Assembly: GCA_017457225.1 (NCBI GenBank)
Contig: JAFTHW010000012.1
Coordinates: forward strand, 1-58,773
Origin: Clostridia bacterium
GTDB lineage: Bacteria; Bacillota; Clostridia; Christensenellales; Borkfalkiaceae
Length of the DNA: 58,773 nucleotides
Direction of reading: 5' to 3'
Shown here in pieces: positions 28,116 through 36,530 of the stretch. The notes beneath the pieces are model-generated. The model ran no database searches, was not told the DNA's origin, and worked only from the letters and a program-made list of their open reading frames with translations. The position numbers were made by a program, and so were the translations under genes. Within the stretch, counting starts at the first letter, position 1. Each line of letters starts with the position of its first letter.

Positions 28116-28823
28116 ATGCAGCCAAAATATAAAAGAATCTTATTAAAGCTGTCGGGAGAAGCGCTTGCAGGAGATCAAAAATTCGGACTCAACCACGAAG
28201 TGATTGCGCCCGTGGTCGATCAAATCGTAGCGATCCATAATATGGGTGTACAAGTAGGTCTAGTAATTGGCGGCGGCAACTTCTGGCGTGGACGTCAGGG
28301 CACGAATATGGACCGCACGACGGCAGATCATATGGGTATGTTGGCAACGGTTATGAACTCGCTTGCAATGATGGACGCAATCGAACAGCGCGGCGTACCT
28401 GTACGGGTACAAACGGCTTTGGATATGGTGTCTTTGGCGGAACCGTTTATTTTGAGAAAAGCCATTCGTCATTTTGAAATGGGCAGAATCGTGATTTTCG
28501 CTTGCGGTACGGGCAATCCCTATTGTTCCACAGACACGGCGGCGGCGCTCCGCGCTTGCGAGATTGACGCGGACATTTTATTGATGGCGAAGAACGTGGA
28601 CGGCATTTACGACTCCGATCCCAAAACCAATCCTTTGGCGAAGAAGTATGAGGAGTTGAAATATGCCGACATTATCAACCGCGGGTTGAAAGTCATTGAT
28701 TTCACGGCGGCGACGATGTGTATGGAGAATAACGTTCCAACGCTTGCTTTCGGGTTAAACGAAGAGGACTCCATTGTCCGCGCGGTTTGCGGAGAGAGTC
28801 TGGGCACGATTATTTCTGTTTAA
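28116..28823 (+). CDS. pyrH: UMP kinase
   Basis: 235 aa; a hexameric amino-acid-kinase-fold enzyme that makes UDP from UMP. Motifs: LLKLSGEAL (9-17), VIGGGNFWRG (about 49-58), the TADHMGMLATVMN substrate region and KNVDGIYDSDPK. GGAGGGG precedes the ATG. First gene of the conserved pyrH-frr-uppS-cdsA-dxr-rseP series. Confidence 0.97.
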   Translation: MQPKYKRILLKLSGEALAGDQKFGLNHEVIAPVVDQIVAIHNMGVQVGLVIGGGNFWRGRQGTNMDRTTADHMGMLATVMNSLAMMDAIEQRGVPVRVQTALDMVSLAEPFILRKAIRHFEMGRIVIFACGTGNPYCSTDTAAALRACEIDADILLMAKNVDGIYDSDPKTNPLAKKYEELKYADIINRGLKVIDFTAATMCMENNVPTLAFGLNEEDSIVRAVCGESLGTIISV

Positions 28824-28869
28824 AAAAGAAAATGATAAAAAATATATAAGACGAAACGAGGAGACAGTT

Positions 28870-29442
28870 ATGATTGAAAACGAAAAAGTAGAAGAGATGA
28901 TGCTGGAGTTGGAAGAAAAAGCAGAAAATACTATCAATGCATTGGAAAACGATTACGCGGCGATCCGTACGGGCAGAGCAAACCCCCGTATTCTCGACCG
29001 TATCGAAGTGGAAGCGTACGGCGGTATGAGCAAGCTCGTTGAGCTTGGGAACGTATCGGCGTTAGACGCTCGTTGTTTACAGATCAATCTTTGGGACAAA
29101 TCCCTTTTAAAAGCGGTTGAAAAAGCGATTTTGCAATCGAACATCGGGCTTACGCCCTCCAACGACGGACAAGTGATCCGTCTTGTGTTCCCGGTTATGA
29201 CGGAGGAGCGCAGAAAAGAGCTTGTAAAACAGGCGAAAAAGACGGGCGAGGATGCAAAAGTTGCGATTCGTAATCACCGCCGCGAAGCGATGGACATACT
29301 CAAGAAAATGAAGACGGCGAAAGAATTGTCCGAAGACGAAACGGCAGGTTGCGAAGCGGACGTAGAAAAAACGATTTCTTCGTATATGACCAAAGTCGAA
29401 AGCATCGTTGCGGCGAAAGAAAAGGAATTGATGTCGGTATAA
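28870..29442 (+). CDS. frr: Ribosome recycling factor
   Basis: 190 aa; with EF-G it splits the post-termination ribosome. Seen: YAAIRTGRANPRIL (about 37-50), PYGG-like AYGGMSKLVELGNV, and the VIRLVFPVMTEERRKELVK helix start. The ATG at 28870 follows GAGGAG; the frame upstream to 28774 overlaps pyrH and is not used. Confidence 0.97.
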   Translation: MIENEKVEEMMLELEEKAENTINALENDYAAIRTGRANPRILDRIEVEAYGGMSKLVELGNVSALDARCLQINLWDKSLLKAVEKAILQSNIGLTPSNDGQVIRLVFPVMTEERRKELVKQAKKTGEDAKVAIRNHRREAMDILKKMKTAKELSEDETAGCEADVEKTISSYMTKVESIVAAKEKELMSV

Positions 29443-30174
29443 ATGTTTGAAAGGAAAAATACGGAAGCGCGGCGCATTCCCCGCCATATCGCCTTGATTA
29501 TGGACGGTAACGGCAGATGGGCGAAAAAGAGAATGTTGCCCCGCTCGCTTGGACACAAGCAGGGTATGGAGCGAATGATCGGGCTTCTGGAACACGCGTT
29601 CGGGCTCGGAGTCGATTACGTGACGCTATTCGCTTTATCCACGGAGAATTTACAAAGGCCGAAAGAGGAGTTGGACGGTCTCTACGATCTGATCCGCCAA
29701 CATTTTGCGGAATCTATGGAGCGGATCTGTTCACGCGGAGTACGGCTTCGTGTGATCGGAGATAGGACGCTGCTTCCCAAAGACGTACAAGAGATTCTTC
29801 AAGACAGCGAAAAAAAGACCTTGTCTTACGAGGGCAAGGGCTTGAACGTAGCGCTTTGTTACGGCGGCAGGGCGGAGATTGTCCGCGCGGTCAATAATGC
29901 GGTCAAAGCGGGAACTTCCGTGACGGAGGAGAGTTTTTCAAAGCTTCTCTATACGCAAGGTCAACCCGAGCCGGAATTGATGATCCGAACAGGTAAAGAA
30001 TCCCGTTTATCCAATTTTCTATTGTATCAAGCAGCGTATACGGAATTGTATTTTTCGGACAAGTTATTTCCCGACTTTTCCGACGAGGAGCTAGAGAGAG
30101 CAATCGTTTGGTATTCCAAGCGGATCCGCCGTTTCGGAAAGACGGACGAACAGCTCGAAACCGAAAAGAAATAA
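29443..30174 (+). CDS. uppS: Isoprenyl transferase (undecaprenyl diphosphate synthase)
   Basis: 243 aa; cis-prenyltransferase making the C55 lipid carrier for peptidoglycan and other polymers. Motifs: HIALIMDGNGRWAKKR with catalytic Asp21, FALSTENLQRP, ALCYGGRAEIV, the substrate Arg region LMIRTGKESRLSNFLLYQ and YTELYFSD. The start codon follows the frr stop with no gap, and the upstream ribosome site is weak, so translation is probably coupled to frr. Confidence 0.96.
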   Translation: MFERKNTEARRIPRHIALIMDGNGRWAKKRMLPRSLGHKQGMERMIGLLEHAFGLGVDYVTLFALSTENLQRPKEELDGLYDLIRQHFAESMERICSRGVRLRVIGDRTLLPKDVQEILQDSEKKTLSYEGKGLNVALCYGGRAEIVRAVNNAVKAGTSVTEESFSKLLYTQGQPEPELMIRTGKESRLSNFLLYQAAYTELYFSDKLFPDFSDEELERAIVWYSKRIRRFGKTDEQLETEKK

Positions 30175-30195
30175 AAATAAACGGAGGGGGCAGGT

Positions 30196-31128
30196 ATGCG
30201 TTCAAAAGCATACCGCCGTTTCCGTAACGAGAGAGAAATTATGAAAATTCGATTGATTTCGGGTAGTTGTTACGTAATCATTTTGCTGGCATTCTACGTA
30301 CTCAAAATCGTCGCGCACGACTTATGTTTCGACGCGCTTACGTACGCGTTCGCGTTACTTGGCACGTATGAAATGTTACGCGCGATGAAAGACAAAACGA
30401 CGAAAGCGCAAAAGGGGATCGTCTTCGCTTTTGCCATCGTCACCATTCCCGCCTGCGCTCTTTGCGAACAGTTCGTAGGGCTCGGCTTACAGGTAACGTT
30501 GATTTGCCTGTTTGCGTTGTCAGTAGCGTTGCTTTCGTTGCTCGTTATACGTCACGAGGAAACCACTCCGGAAAATTTAGGAGTTTCGTTCCTTTCGGCG
30601 GTGTACCCGACGTTGTTGTTATGTCTGTTGGTGCTCAGCAACCACGTGAACGGCTCTCAAGAGCTTGCCAAATACGCATTGGATTCCCGAGTGATGATTT
30701 TGTTTATCTTCGTCGTATCCCCCGTATCCGACTCGTTGGCATACGTATTCGGTCGGTTTTTACGGAAATATTTCCCCAAGAAAATGGCTCCGAAGATCAG
30801 CCCCAACAAGACGGTGATCGGCGGCATCGGCGGCATCGTCGGGGGAATGCTCGGCGCGGCGATCCTGTATTTTGCGTATAACGCGGCGGTCGGAAGCTTC
30901 GATCATATGGGTTTATGGCTTCCCGTGTATCTCGTCATCGGTTTGTTTGCGGCGGCGGCAACGGAGTTTGGGGACTTGGTCGAGAGCTGCATTAAGCGTA
31001 AAGTGGATATTAAGGATATGGGCAAAATTATGCCCGGGCACGGCGGCGCGCTCGACCGTATCGACGGAACGTTGTTTGCGACGACAGTCGTGTACGTAGC
31101 GTTTACGCTCATTCACGTAATCGCGTAA
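30196..31128 (+). CDS. cdsA: Phosphatidate cytidylyltransferase
   Basis: 310 aa, or 295 aa from the internal ATG at 30241. Makes CDP-diacylglycerol for phospholipid synthesis; about eight membrane segments. The C-terminal CdsA signature is intact: KRKVDIKDMGKIMPGHGG followed by DRIDG. The first ATG (30196) has a very strong GGAGGGGG site, but the added 15 residues are basic and unlike usual CdsA starts. The ATG at 30241 begins MKIRLISGS, the typical family N-terminus, but has only a weak GAGAG site. An inverted repeat (GGTATGC/GCATACC) overlaps the first start. Start choice is therefore open. Confidence 0.93.
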   Translation: MRSKAYRRFRNEREIMKIRLISGSCYVIILLAFYVLKIVAHDLCFDALTYAFALLGTYEMLRAMKDKTTKAQKGIVFAFAIVTIPACALCEQFVGLGLQVTLICLFALSVALLSLLVIRHEETTPENLGVSFLSAVYPTLLLCLLVLSNHVNGSQELAKYALDSRVMILFIFVVSPVSDSLAYVFGRFLRKYFPKKMAPKISPNKTVIGGIGGIVGGMLGAAILYFAYNAAVGSFDHMGLWLPVYLVIGLFAAAATEFGDLVESCIKRKVDIKDMGKIMPGHGGALDRIDGTLFATTVVYVAFTLIHVIA

Positions 31129-31185
31129 AATTGAGATCGATCAATCAAAAAATATAAAACATAGTAATCCGCAGGAGGCGAAACG

Positions 31186-32337
31186 ATGAAAACGATTTCT
31201 CTGATCGGTTCGACGGGTTCGATTGGCAGACAAGTCTGCTCGGTCGTCCGTCGGCACACGGACAAATTTCGGATACGGAGCATCGTAGCGAACGCTTCGG
31301 CGGATCTTTTTTTGCAACAGGTACGGGAGTTCCTGCCTCAATACGCCGCGCTCGCGGACGAGGAAGCGGGAAAATCCATCGCAAATCAAATCCCCGAGGG
31401 AGTGGAATTCTCGTATGGGAAACGCGCGGCAGAAGCGGCGGTAGCTTACGGCGAAGTCGCCGTGATCGCAGCGACGGGATTTGCAGGATTACGGTATAGT
31501 TTAAAAGCGATCGAATTAAACAAGGACGTTGCGCTCGCAAACAAGGAAACGCTGGTTTGTGGCGGGGAATTGGTGATGAAAAAAGTCCGAGATTTCGGAA
31601 TCAACCTGATGCCTGTGGACAGCGAACATTCCGCGCTTTGGCAAGCGCTGGGCTTCCGTTTAAACGCTCCGTTCCGTCGATTGATCCTGACGGCGAGCGG
31701 CGGTCCTTTTTATTATTATACGGCGGAAGAATTGAGAAACGTAACACCCGTGTCCGCGTTGAAACATCCCACGTGGCAAATGGGCGCGAAGATCACGATT
31801 GATAGCGCGACGCTGCTAAATAAGGGCTTCGAGGTCATTGAAGCTAAATGGCTGTACGACGCGCCCCTTAGTAAGATCCACACGGTCGTTCACCCCGAAA
31901 GCATCGTGCATTCGATGGTGGAGTTCGACGACGGCGGAATTTTAGCGCAGATGAGCTATCCGACGATGGAGCTTCCCATTCAGCTCGCGCTCACGTATCC
32001 CAATCGGCTGGATTGCGACGTAAAGCCTTTGGATTTCGAGCAGCTCGGTTCGCTCCATTTCTTGCCTTTGGAAAGAAAAAAATTCCCCTGCTACGACTTA
32101 GCGCTTACGAGCGCGGAGCTCGGCGACAATTATTCCTGCGCGCTCAACGGCGCGGGCGAAGTGGCGGTACGCACGTTTTTGGAAGAACGGATATCTTTCC
32201 CGACGATTGCGAAGACTATAGAGGAAGCGCTTGATAAAACGGAGCGAATGAAAGCGGAGAATTACGAAACGCTTTTGGAAACCGATCGCCGCGCGCGCGC
32301 GATTGCGGAGGAATATATCCGCCGACAAGGGAAATAG
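31186..32337 (+). CDS. dxr: 1-deoxy-D-xylulose 5-phosphate reductoisomerase
   Basis: 383 aa; first committed step of the MEP isoprenoid pathway, NADPH-dependent. Motifs: ISLIGSTGSIGRQ (4-16), ALANKETLVCGG, PVDSEHSALWQ (metal and substrate site), LTASGGPFY and NKGFEVIEAKWLY. GGAGG precedes the ATG. It lies next to uppS/cdsA/rseP, linking isoprenoid and envelope synthesis. Confidence 0.97.
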   Translation: MKTISLIGSTGSIGRQVCSVVRRHTDKFRIRSIVANASADLFLQQVREFLPQYAALADEEAGKSIANQIPEGVEFSYGKRAAEAAVAYGEVAVIAATGFAGLRYSLKAIELNKDVALANKETLVCGGELVMKKVRDFGINLMPVDSEHSALWQALGFRLNAPFRRLILTASGGPFYYYTAEELRNVTPVSALKHPTWQMGAKITIDSATLLNKGFEVIEAKWLYDAPLSKIHTVVHPESIVHSMVEFDDGGILAQMSYPTMELPIQLALTYPNRLDCDVKPLDFEQLGSLHFLPLERKKFPCYDLALTSAELGDNYSCALNGAGEVAVRTFLEERISFPTIAKTIEEALDKTERMKAENYETLLETDRRARAIAEEYIRRQGK

Positions 32338-32370
32338 AATAGAAGTAGAACGAAACGAGGTTAAAAGAAT

Positions 32371-33612
32371 TTGAATCTAATAGATCTTTTGTCCTTTACG
32401 GGGACTTTAAAAACGATCGGCGGTTTTTTATTGGCAATCGTGATTTTGCTCGCGATGGTAACGATCCACGAGTTCGGGCATTACGTAGCCGGCAAAGCGC
32501 TCGGTTTTAAAATCAACGAATTTTCCGTCGGCTTCGGACCGGCGCTCTTCAAACGCCGCAGTAAAAAAACGGGCGAACTGTTTGCGCTCCGACTCGTGCC
32601 GCTCGGCGGCTATTGCGCGTTTGACGGCGAAGACGAAGTAGACGACGAAGAGGAGAAAAAACCCGATCAAGACTCTCCTTTCGAGGAGCTTCCCGAATCG
32701 CAAACCGGATCGCAAACGGAAAACGACGGAGTGGGAAAGAAAGAAGAATTCGAATACCCTCAGCCGCGAGGAGAGCGTTTCAACGATCAGCCCCCGTGGA
32801 AGCGGATTATCGTATTGATTGCAGGCGCGACGATGAACTATCTTTTGGCGGTATGCTTGATCATTTTGATGTTCGCGAGCGTAGGCCGTCCCCTGTATTC
32901 GGTGATGGAACGCCCCGCCGAAGTTCCGCCTGCGGCTACGGAATATACGCTGATAGACGAAACGCCCGTAGAGAAAGAGTTGCTTGCCGTTGGGGACGTG
33001 ATTTTGAAGATCGACGGACGGAACGTATATATGATCACCGACTACATCGACGCGCTGGACGGAAAAAAAGCGGGGGAATGGGTTCCCGTTACCGTACTGC
33101 GTGGAGAAGAGAAACGAACGGTTTGGATTCAGCTAGCCAAGAATGCGGATTTTAAAAACTTATCGGATACCGAAACGCTGCTTCATTCTATGGGGATCTA
33201 CGGCTTGGCGCCCACGATTGAAAGACAGGGCTTTTTCCCCACGATCGGGCACTCGTTTGGGTACTCGGTCAAGATCGGCGGCACGGTATTGCGCTCCTTG
33301 GGCGAGCTGTTGACGGGGAAGATCGGGATCAAGTCTATGGGCGGACCGGTCACGACCATTTCCGTCACGGCGGAAGCGGCGTCGAGCGGGTGGCTGTCGT
33401 TTTTAAACATCGCGGCGTTTATCGGCGTAAATTTGGCGGTGTTCAATCTACTCCCCGTTCCCGCGCTCGACGGCAGTAAAGTGATTTTCTGTCTGATCGA
33501 ATGGATTCGCAAAAAACCCGTGAATCGAAAAGTGGAGTCTATGATCCATTTCATCGGAATCCTGTTCCTGTTCGGCTTTGCGATTTTAGTCGATTTACTG
33601 CATTTATTTTAA
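32371..33612 (+). CDS. rseP: RIP-type site-2 zinc metalloprotease RseP
   Basis: 413 aa; an intramembrane protease for regulated proteolysis of membrane-anchored regulators. Zinc motif HEFGH (33-37) lies in the first membrane segment; the third ligand is in NLLPVPALDG near residue 370. One PDZ domain lies around 200-270 (ILKIDGRNVYMITDYID). Between the first membrane segment and the PDZ domain there is an unusually acidic insertion (about 90-140, rich in Asp/Glu). The start is TTG, with GAGGTTAAAAG upstream; the first in-frame ATG would remove most of the first membrane helix. Confidence 0.94.
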   Translation: MNLIDLLSFTGTLKTIGGFLLAIVILLAMVTIHEFGHYVAGKALGFKINEFSVGFGPALFKRRSKKTGELFALRLVPLGGYCAFDGEDEVDDEEEKKPDQDSPFEELPESQTGSQTENDGVGKKEEFEYPQPRGERFNDQPPWKRIIVLIAGATMNYLLAVCLIILMFASVGRPLYSVMERPAEVPPAATEYTLIDETPVEKELLAVGDVILKIDGRNVYMITDYIDALDGKKAGEWVPVTVLRGEEKRTVWIQLAKNADFKNLSDTETLLHSMGIYGLAPTIERQGFFPTIGHSFGYSVKIGGTVLRSLGELLTGKIGIKSMGGPVTTISVTAEAASSGWLSFLNIAAFIGVNLAVFNLLPVPALDGSKVIFCLIEWIRKKPVNRKVESMIHFIGILFLFGFAILVDLLHLF

Positions 33613-33614
33613 AA

Positions 33615-33802
33615 AAGGCTCTCTCACAACCTTCGACTGATTTTTGACGGAAAAACAACGTGAAATACTACGTATTTTGCTCAGTTACAGACCGCTGCGA
33701 GTATGCGCCTTCGCAAAATACTTGTCTTTCCCCCCGTTTTTCTCGTCAAAGCACAAACGTAAGAGGTGTTTGCTAATCAGTCGTTTGTTGTGACACAGCC
33801 TT
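33615..33802. repeat. MITE-like element with 28-bp imperfect terminal inverted repeats
   Basis: Left arm 33615-33642 and right arm 33775-33802 are imperfect complements (23 of 28 positions), both beginning AAGGCT and ending CGACTGATT inward. Inside, TTTGACG/CGTCAAA and GTATTTTGC/GCAAAATAC also pair, so the whole 188 bp can fold into one long hairpin. There is no coding frame. It lies directly after the rseP stop codon and is flanked by A/T runs. Size, terminal repeats and lack of a transposase fit a miniature inverted-repeat element mobilised in trans, or an internally deleted IS. No second copy is in the window. Confidence 0.65.
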
Positions 33803-33826
33803 AAAAAATAAAAATCAAAAAAGTTT

Positions 33827-33863
33827 CGCCTGTCAAGTAAAAATGCTTGACAGGCGTATTTTT
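33827..33863 (+). terminator. Terminator of the pyrH-rseP operon
   Basis: CGCCTGTCAAG (33827-33837) pairs with CTTGACAGGCG (33846-33856), then TATTTTT. The right arm contains the -35 box of the next promoter. Confidence 0.88.
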
Positions 33864-33875
33864 ATGAAGTATAAT
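33847..33875 (+). promoter_or_regulatory. Consensus promoter of ylxM-ffh-rpsP, embedded in the preceding terminator
   Basis: TTGACA (33847-33852), a 17-nt spacer and TATAAT (33870-33875). The -35 hexamer is part of the 3' arm of the terminator hairpin. Confidence 0.88.
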
Positions 33876-33914
33876 AGACGAGGTTGAATACAAAGAAGGG
33901 GAGGGAAACGGAGA

Positions 33915-34313
33915 ATGAAAGACGATGTACGCTTCCTTCAGCTTTGGGATTTATACTCCCCGCTTTTAACGGCGACGCAAAGGGAGATCACCGATTTGTA
34001 TTTCAATTACGATCTGTCGCTTGCGGAGATTGCGGAACAGAAAAGCGTATCTCGTCAAAGCGTATCCGATTGCTTGAACAAATGCAGAAGACAGCTGGAA
34101 AGCTATGAAGAGAAATTGCAATTTGCCAAGGCTTTGGACGAATTGACGGCGGAATATTCCGAATATATGACGCAGGTAGAGAGATTTATTGAGGACGAGC
34201 AGGAAAAATTCCCTGCGCTCCAGCGGTTGCAAGCAACTCTTCAGGGCGTCCACGCGCGGTTTGAAACGGAGCGTTCGGACGGAGTCGTCGGTAAAGTTTT
34301 TCGTGAGGAGTAA
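33915..34313 (+). CDS. ylxM: YlxM/UPF0122 family helix-turn-helix protein
   Basis: 132 aa. Residues 10-65 hold a sigma-region-4-like helix-turn-helix (LLTATQREITDLYF, LSLAEIAEQKSVSRQSVSDCLNK in two pieces), followed by a helical tail. In Bacillota it is always next to ffh; it has been linked to the signal recognition particle, and its exact role is not settled. The ATG follows GGAGAGAA-type purines. ffh starts 9 bp after the stop. Confidence 0.92.
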   Translation: MKDDVRFLQLWDLYSPLLTATQREITDLYFNYDLSLAEIAEQKSVSRQSVSDCLNKCRRQLESYEEKLQFAKALDELTAEYSEYMTQVERFIEDEQEKFPALQRLQATLQGVHARFETERSDGVVGKVFREE

Positions 34314-34322
34314 GGAGAGAGA

Positions 34323-35642
34323 ATGGCTTTATTCGGTTCTTTATCGGAAAGATTGAATCATATATTTTCCAAGCTTACGAAAAGGGGTAAGCTGACGGAG
34401 CTTGAAATCCGTACGGCGATGCGCGAAGTACGCGTAGCGCTGTTGGAAGCGGACGTCAATTTGCGCGTAGCCAAACAATTTATTGCGGAGGTTTCGGAAA
34501 AAGCAGTCGGACAAGAGATTTTGTCGTCGCTCAACCCCGCGCAGCAGGTCATCAAGATCGTCAACGAGGAATTGATCGCGCTTATGGGCTCGAAGAACGC
34601 GAAGATCGAAGTTGCGCCTAAACTCCCCACCGTGATTATGATGTGCGGTTTACAGGGCGCAGGTAAGACGACGCTTTGCGGAAAGCTTGCGGTGCAGCTC
34701 AAAAAACAGGGCAAGCGCCCCTTGCTCGTAGCGGGGGATATTTACCGTCCGGCGGCGATTACGCAGTTGCAGGTTGTCGGCAAAAACGCGCAGGTGGAAG
34801 TGTTTGAAAAGGGAACGCAAAACCCTGTCAAAACGGCGAAACAGGCAATCGAGCACGCGCGTTCGATGAATTACGATACGGTGATTTTGGATACGGCGGG
34901 TCGTTTGCAGATCGACGATACGTTGATGAAAGAGCTGGAAAACATCAAAAAGGAGATCGACGTAACGGAAACCCTTCTCGTCGTAGACGCGATGACGGGT
35001 CAGGAAGCGGTCAACGTTGCGGATACGTTCAACCAACGCTTAGACGTCACGGGCGTGATCTTAACGAAGTTGGACGGCGATACGCGCGGCGGCGCGTGCC
35101 TTTCTATCAAAGCGGTGACGGGAAAACCCATCAAGTTCATCGGTGTCGGCGAGAAACTGACGGATTTAGAGCCGTTCTATCCCGACCGTATGGCGTCGAG
35201 AATTTTGGGTATGGGCGACGTGCTTTCGTTGATCGAAAAAGCGCAGCAGACGATCACGGAAGAAGATGCGAAAAAGATGCAGCAAAAAATGATGGCGAAT
35301 TCTTTCACGCTCAGCGATTATCTCGAACAGTTCAAAATGATGAAGAAAATGGGCGGCGCGTCCGCGATGCTTTCGATGCTCCCGGGGGCGGGAAAGCTCA
35401 AAGTAAACGAAGCCGATCTCGACGAGAAGAAAATGGAGCGTACGAAAGCGATCATCTTATCGATGACGCAGGCTGAGCGTGACAATCCGTCGATTATCGA
35501 CAGCAAGAGAAAACGCCGAATAGCGGCGGGCTCGGGTACGACGGTACAAGAAGTAAACGGGCTTTTGAAACAGTTTGAACAGACCAAGATGCTGATGAAA
35601 CAGCTCAAGGGCAATCGTGGCAAATTCCGCTTGCCGTTCTAA
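34323..35642 (+). CDS. ffh: Signal recognition particle protein Ffh (SRP54)
   Basis: A 439-aa GTPase that binds signal peptides with 4.5S RNA and FtsY for co-translational membrane targeting. Order: N domain (1-88), G domain with GLQGAGKTTLCGKLA (about 106-120), DTAGR and TKLDGDTRGG, then the Met-rich M domain (from about 325: MQQKMMANSFTLSDYL, MMKKMGG). Length is normal. The SRP RNA gene is not in the window. Confidence 0.97.
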   Translation: MALFGSLSERLNHIFSKLTKRGKLTELEIRTAMREVRVALLEADVNLRVAKQFIAEVSEKAVGQEILSSLNPAQQVIKIVNEELIALMGSKNAKIEVAPKLPTVIMMCGLQGAGKTTLCGKLAVQLKKQGKRPLLVAGDIYRPAAITQLQVVGKNAQVEVFEKGTQNPVKTAKQAIEHARSMNYDTVILDTAGRLQIDDTLMKELENIKKEIDVTETLLVVDAMTGQEAVNVADTFNQRLDVTGVILTKLDGDTRGGACLSIKAVTGKPIKFIGVGEKLTDLEPFYPDRMASRILGMGDVLSLIEKAQQTITEEDAKKMQQKMMANSFTLSDYLEQFKMMKKMGGASAMLSMLPGAGKLKVNEADLDEKKMERTKAIILSMTQAERDNPSIIDSKRKRRIAAGSGTTVQEVNGLLKQFEQTKMLMKQLKGNRGKFRLPF

Positions 35643-35720
35643 TGGCGGAAAAAAGTGAAACAATCGGCGAAAGCCGTTTGAAATAAGGAAAAAATTTTAA
35701 GATACTTTGGAGGTATTATT

Positions 35721-36014
35721 ATGGTTAAAATGAGACTTTTCAGAATGGGCGACAAGAGAAACCCTATCTACCGTGTCGTTGTTGTTGACAGCAGAAAGGC
35801 TGCGACGGGCGAATACATCGAATGTGTTGGTCACTACAGACCCACCTGCGAACCCGTAGAACTTACGATCGACGTAGAAAAGGCGAAGAGCTGGCTTGCA
35901 AAAGGCGTTCAGCCCACGGAAACGGTTAGAAGCTTGTTGATCAAGACGGGCGCAATGGAGAAGCCCACGAAGCTTAGCCCTTCCAAGACCAAAGGCAAGA
36001 AGTCGGATAAATAA
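35721..36014 (+). CDS. rpsP: 30S ribosomal protein S16
   Basis: 97 aa. MVKMRLFRMGDKRNPIYRVVV is diagnostic, followed by IECVGHYRP. The basic C-terminal tail is Lys/Ser/Thr-rich. GGAGG is 8 nt upstream. It keeps the usual place after ffh and before khpA and rimM. Confidence 0.98.
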   Translation: MVKMRLFRMGDKRNPIYRVVVVDSRKAATGEYIECVGHYRPTCEPVELTIDVEKAKSWLAKGVQPTETVRSLLIKTGAMEKPTKLSPSKTKGKKSDK

Positions 36015-36110
36015 GAATGAATGTCTACGCTTAAAACGAGCTTTACCACACGGTCGAGCGGGTTTGGCGTACGGTTTTTTATAAAACCGCGTGAAGATAA
36101 GGAGACGAAT

Positions 36111-36392
36111 ATGTTAGAATTGATTAAATACATCGTCGGACAATTCGCGGAGGACAAAGAGAACGTCGAGTACGACGTAAAAGAAAAAGATCGCGTAATC
36201 GAGGTAACGGTGACGCTTTCTCCCTCCGATATGGGCAAAGTCATCGGAAAGCAAGGTAAAATCGCGAAAGCGATGCGTACCATCGTCCGCGCGGCAACGC
36301 CTTCCGACAGTAAGAAATACGTGATCGAGATCCGTGAAAGAGGCGGCGACGTCGTAGACAGCGGCGATGGTTGCGAATCGGACGCAGACTAA
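36111..36392 (+). CDS. khpA: KH-domain RNA-binding protein KhpA (YlqC)
   Basis: A 93-aa single KH-domain protein with the GxxG loop in MGKVIGKQGKIAKAMRTI (about 45-62). With KhpB it forms an RNA chaperone that influences cell division and growth in Gram-positive bacteria. The ATG at 36111 follows AAGGAG; the frame from 36021 would translate a non-conserved basic stretch that contains the hairpin CGGTTTT/TAAAACCG (36071-36090). A Gly/Asp-rich tail ends the protein. Confidence 0.93.
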   Translation: MLELIKYIVGQFAEDKENVEYDVKEKDRVIEVTVTLSPSDMGKVIGKQGKIAKAMRTIVRAATPSDSKKYVIEIRERGGDVVDSGDGCESDAD

Positions 36393-36426
36393 TCACGTGA
36401 TCCCTAAGGCAACTGCCTTTTAAAAG

Positions 36427-36462
36427 ACGAAAAAGGCTTTCCAATTTGAAAGCCTTTTTGTA
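36427..36462 (+). terminator. Terminator of the ylxM-ffh-rpsP-khpA unit
   Basis: AAAAAGGCTTTC (36429-36440), a 6-nt loop and GAAAGCCTTTTT (36447-36458). Confidence 0.85.
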
Positions 36463-36530
36463 ATTCATAGAAAACGATATGGGCAGGTATGCAAACACCT
36501 GCGTTTTGGCGTTTAAAATGAGGAGTAGCT

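Noticed and set aside
33613-33914. A possible small gene between rseP and ylxM
   Set aside because: No frame with start and ribosome site; the region is accounted for by the inverted-repeat element, a terminator and a promoter.
36021-36110. N-terminal extension of khpA
   Set aside because: Encodes a non-conserved basic stretch containing a hairpin; the ATG at 36111 has AAGGAG and gives the normal KH protein length.
36488-36520. Ten-codon open frame (MQTPAFWRLK) ahead of rimM
   Set aside because: It has only a weak GGGCAGGT site and no regulatory codon run; not enough to call a leader peptide.
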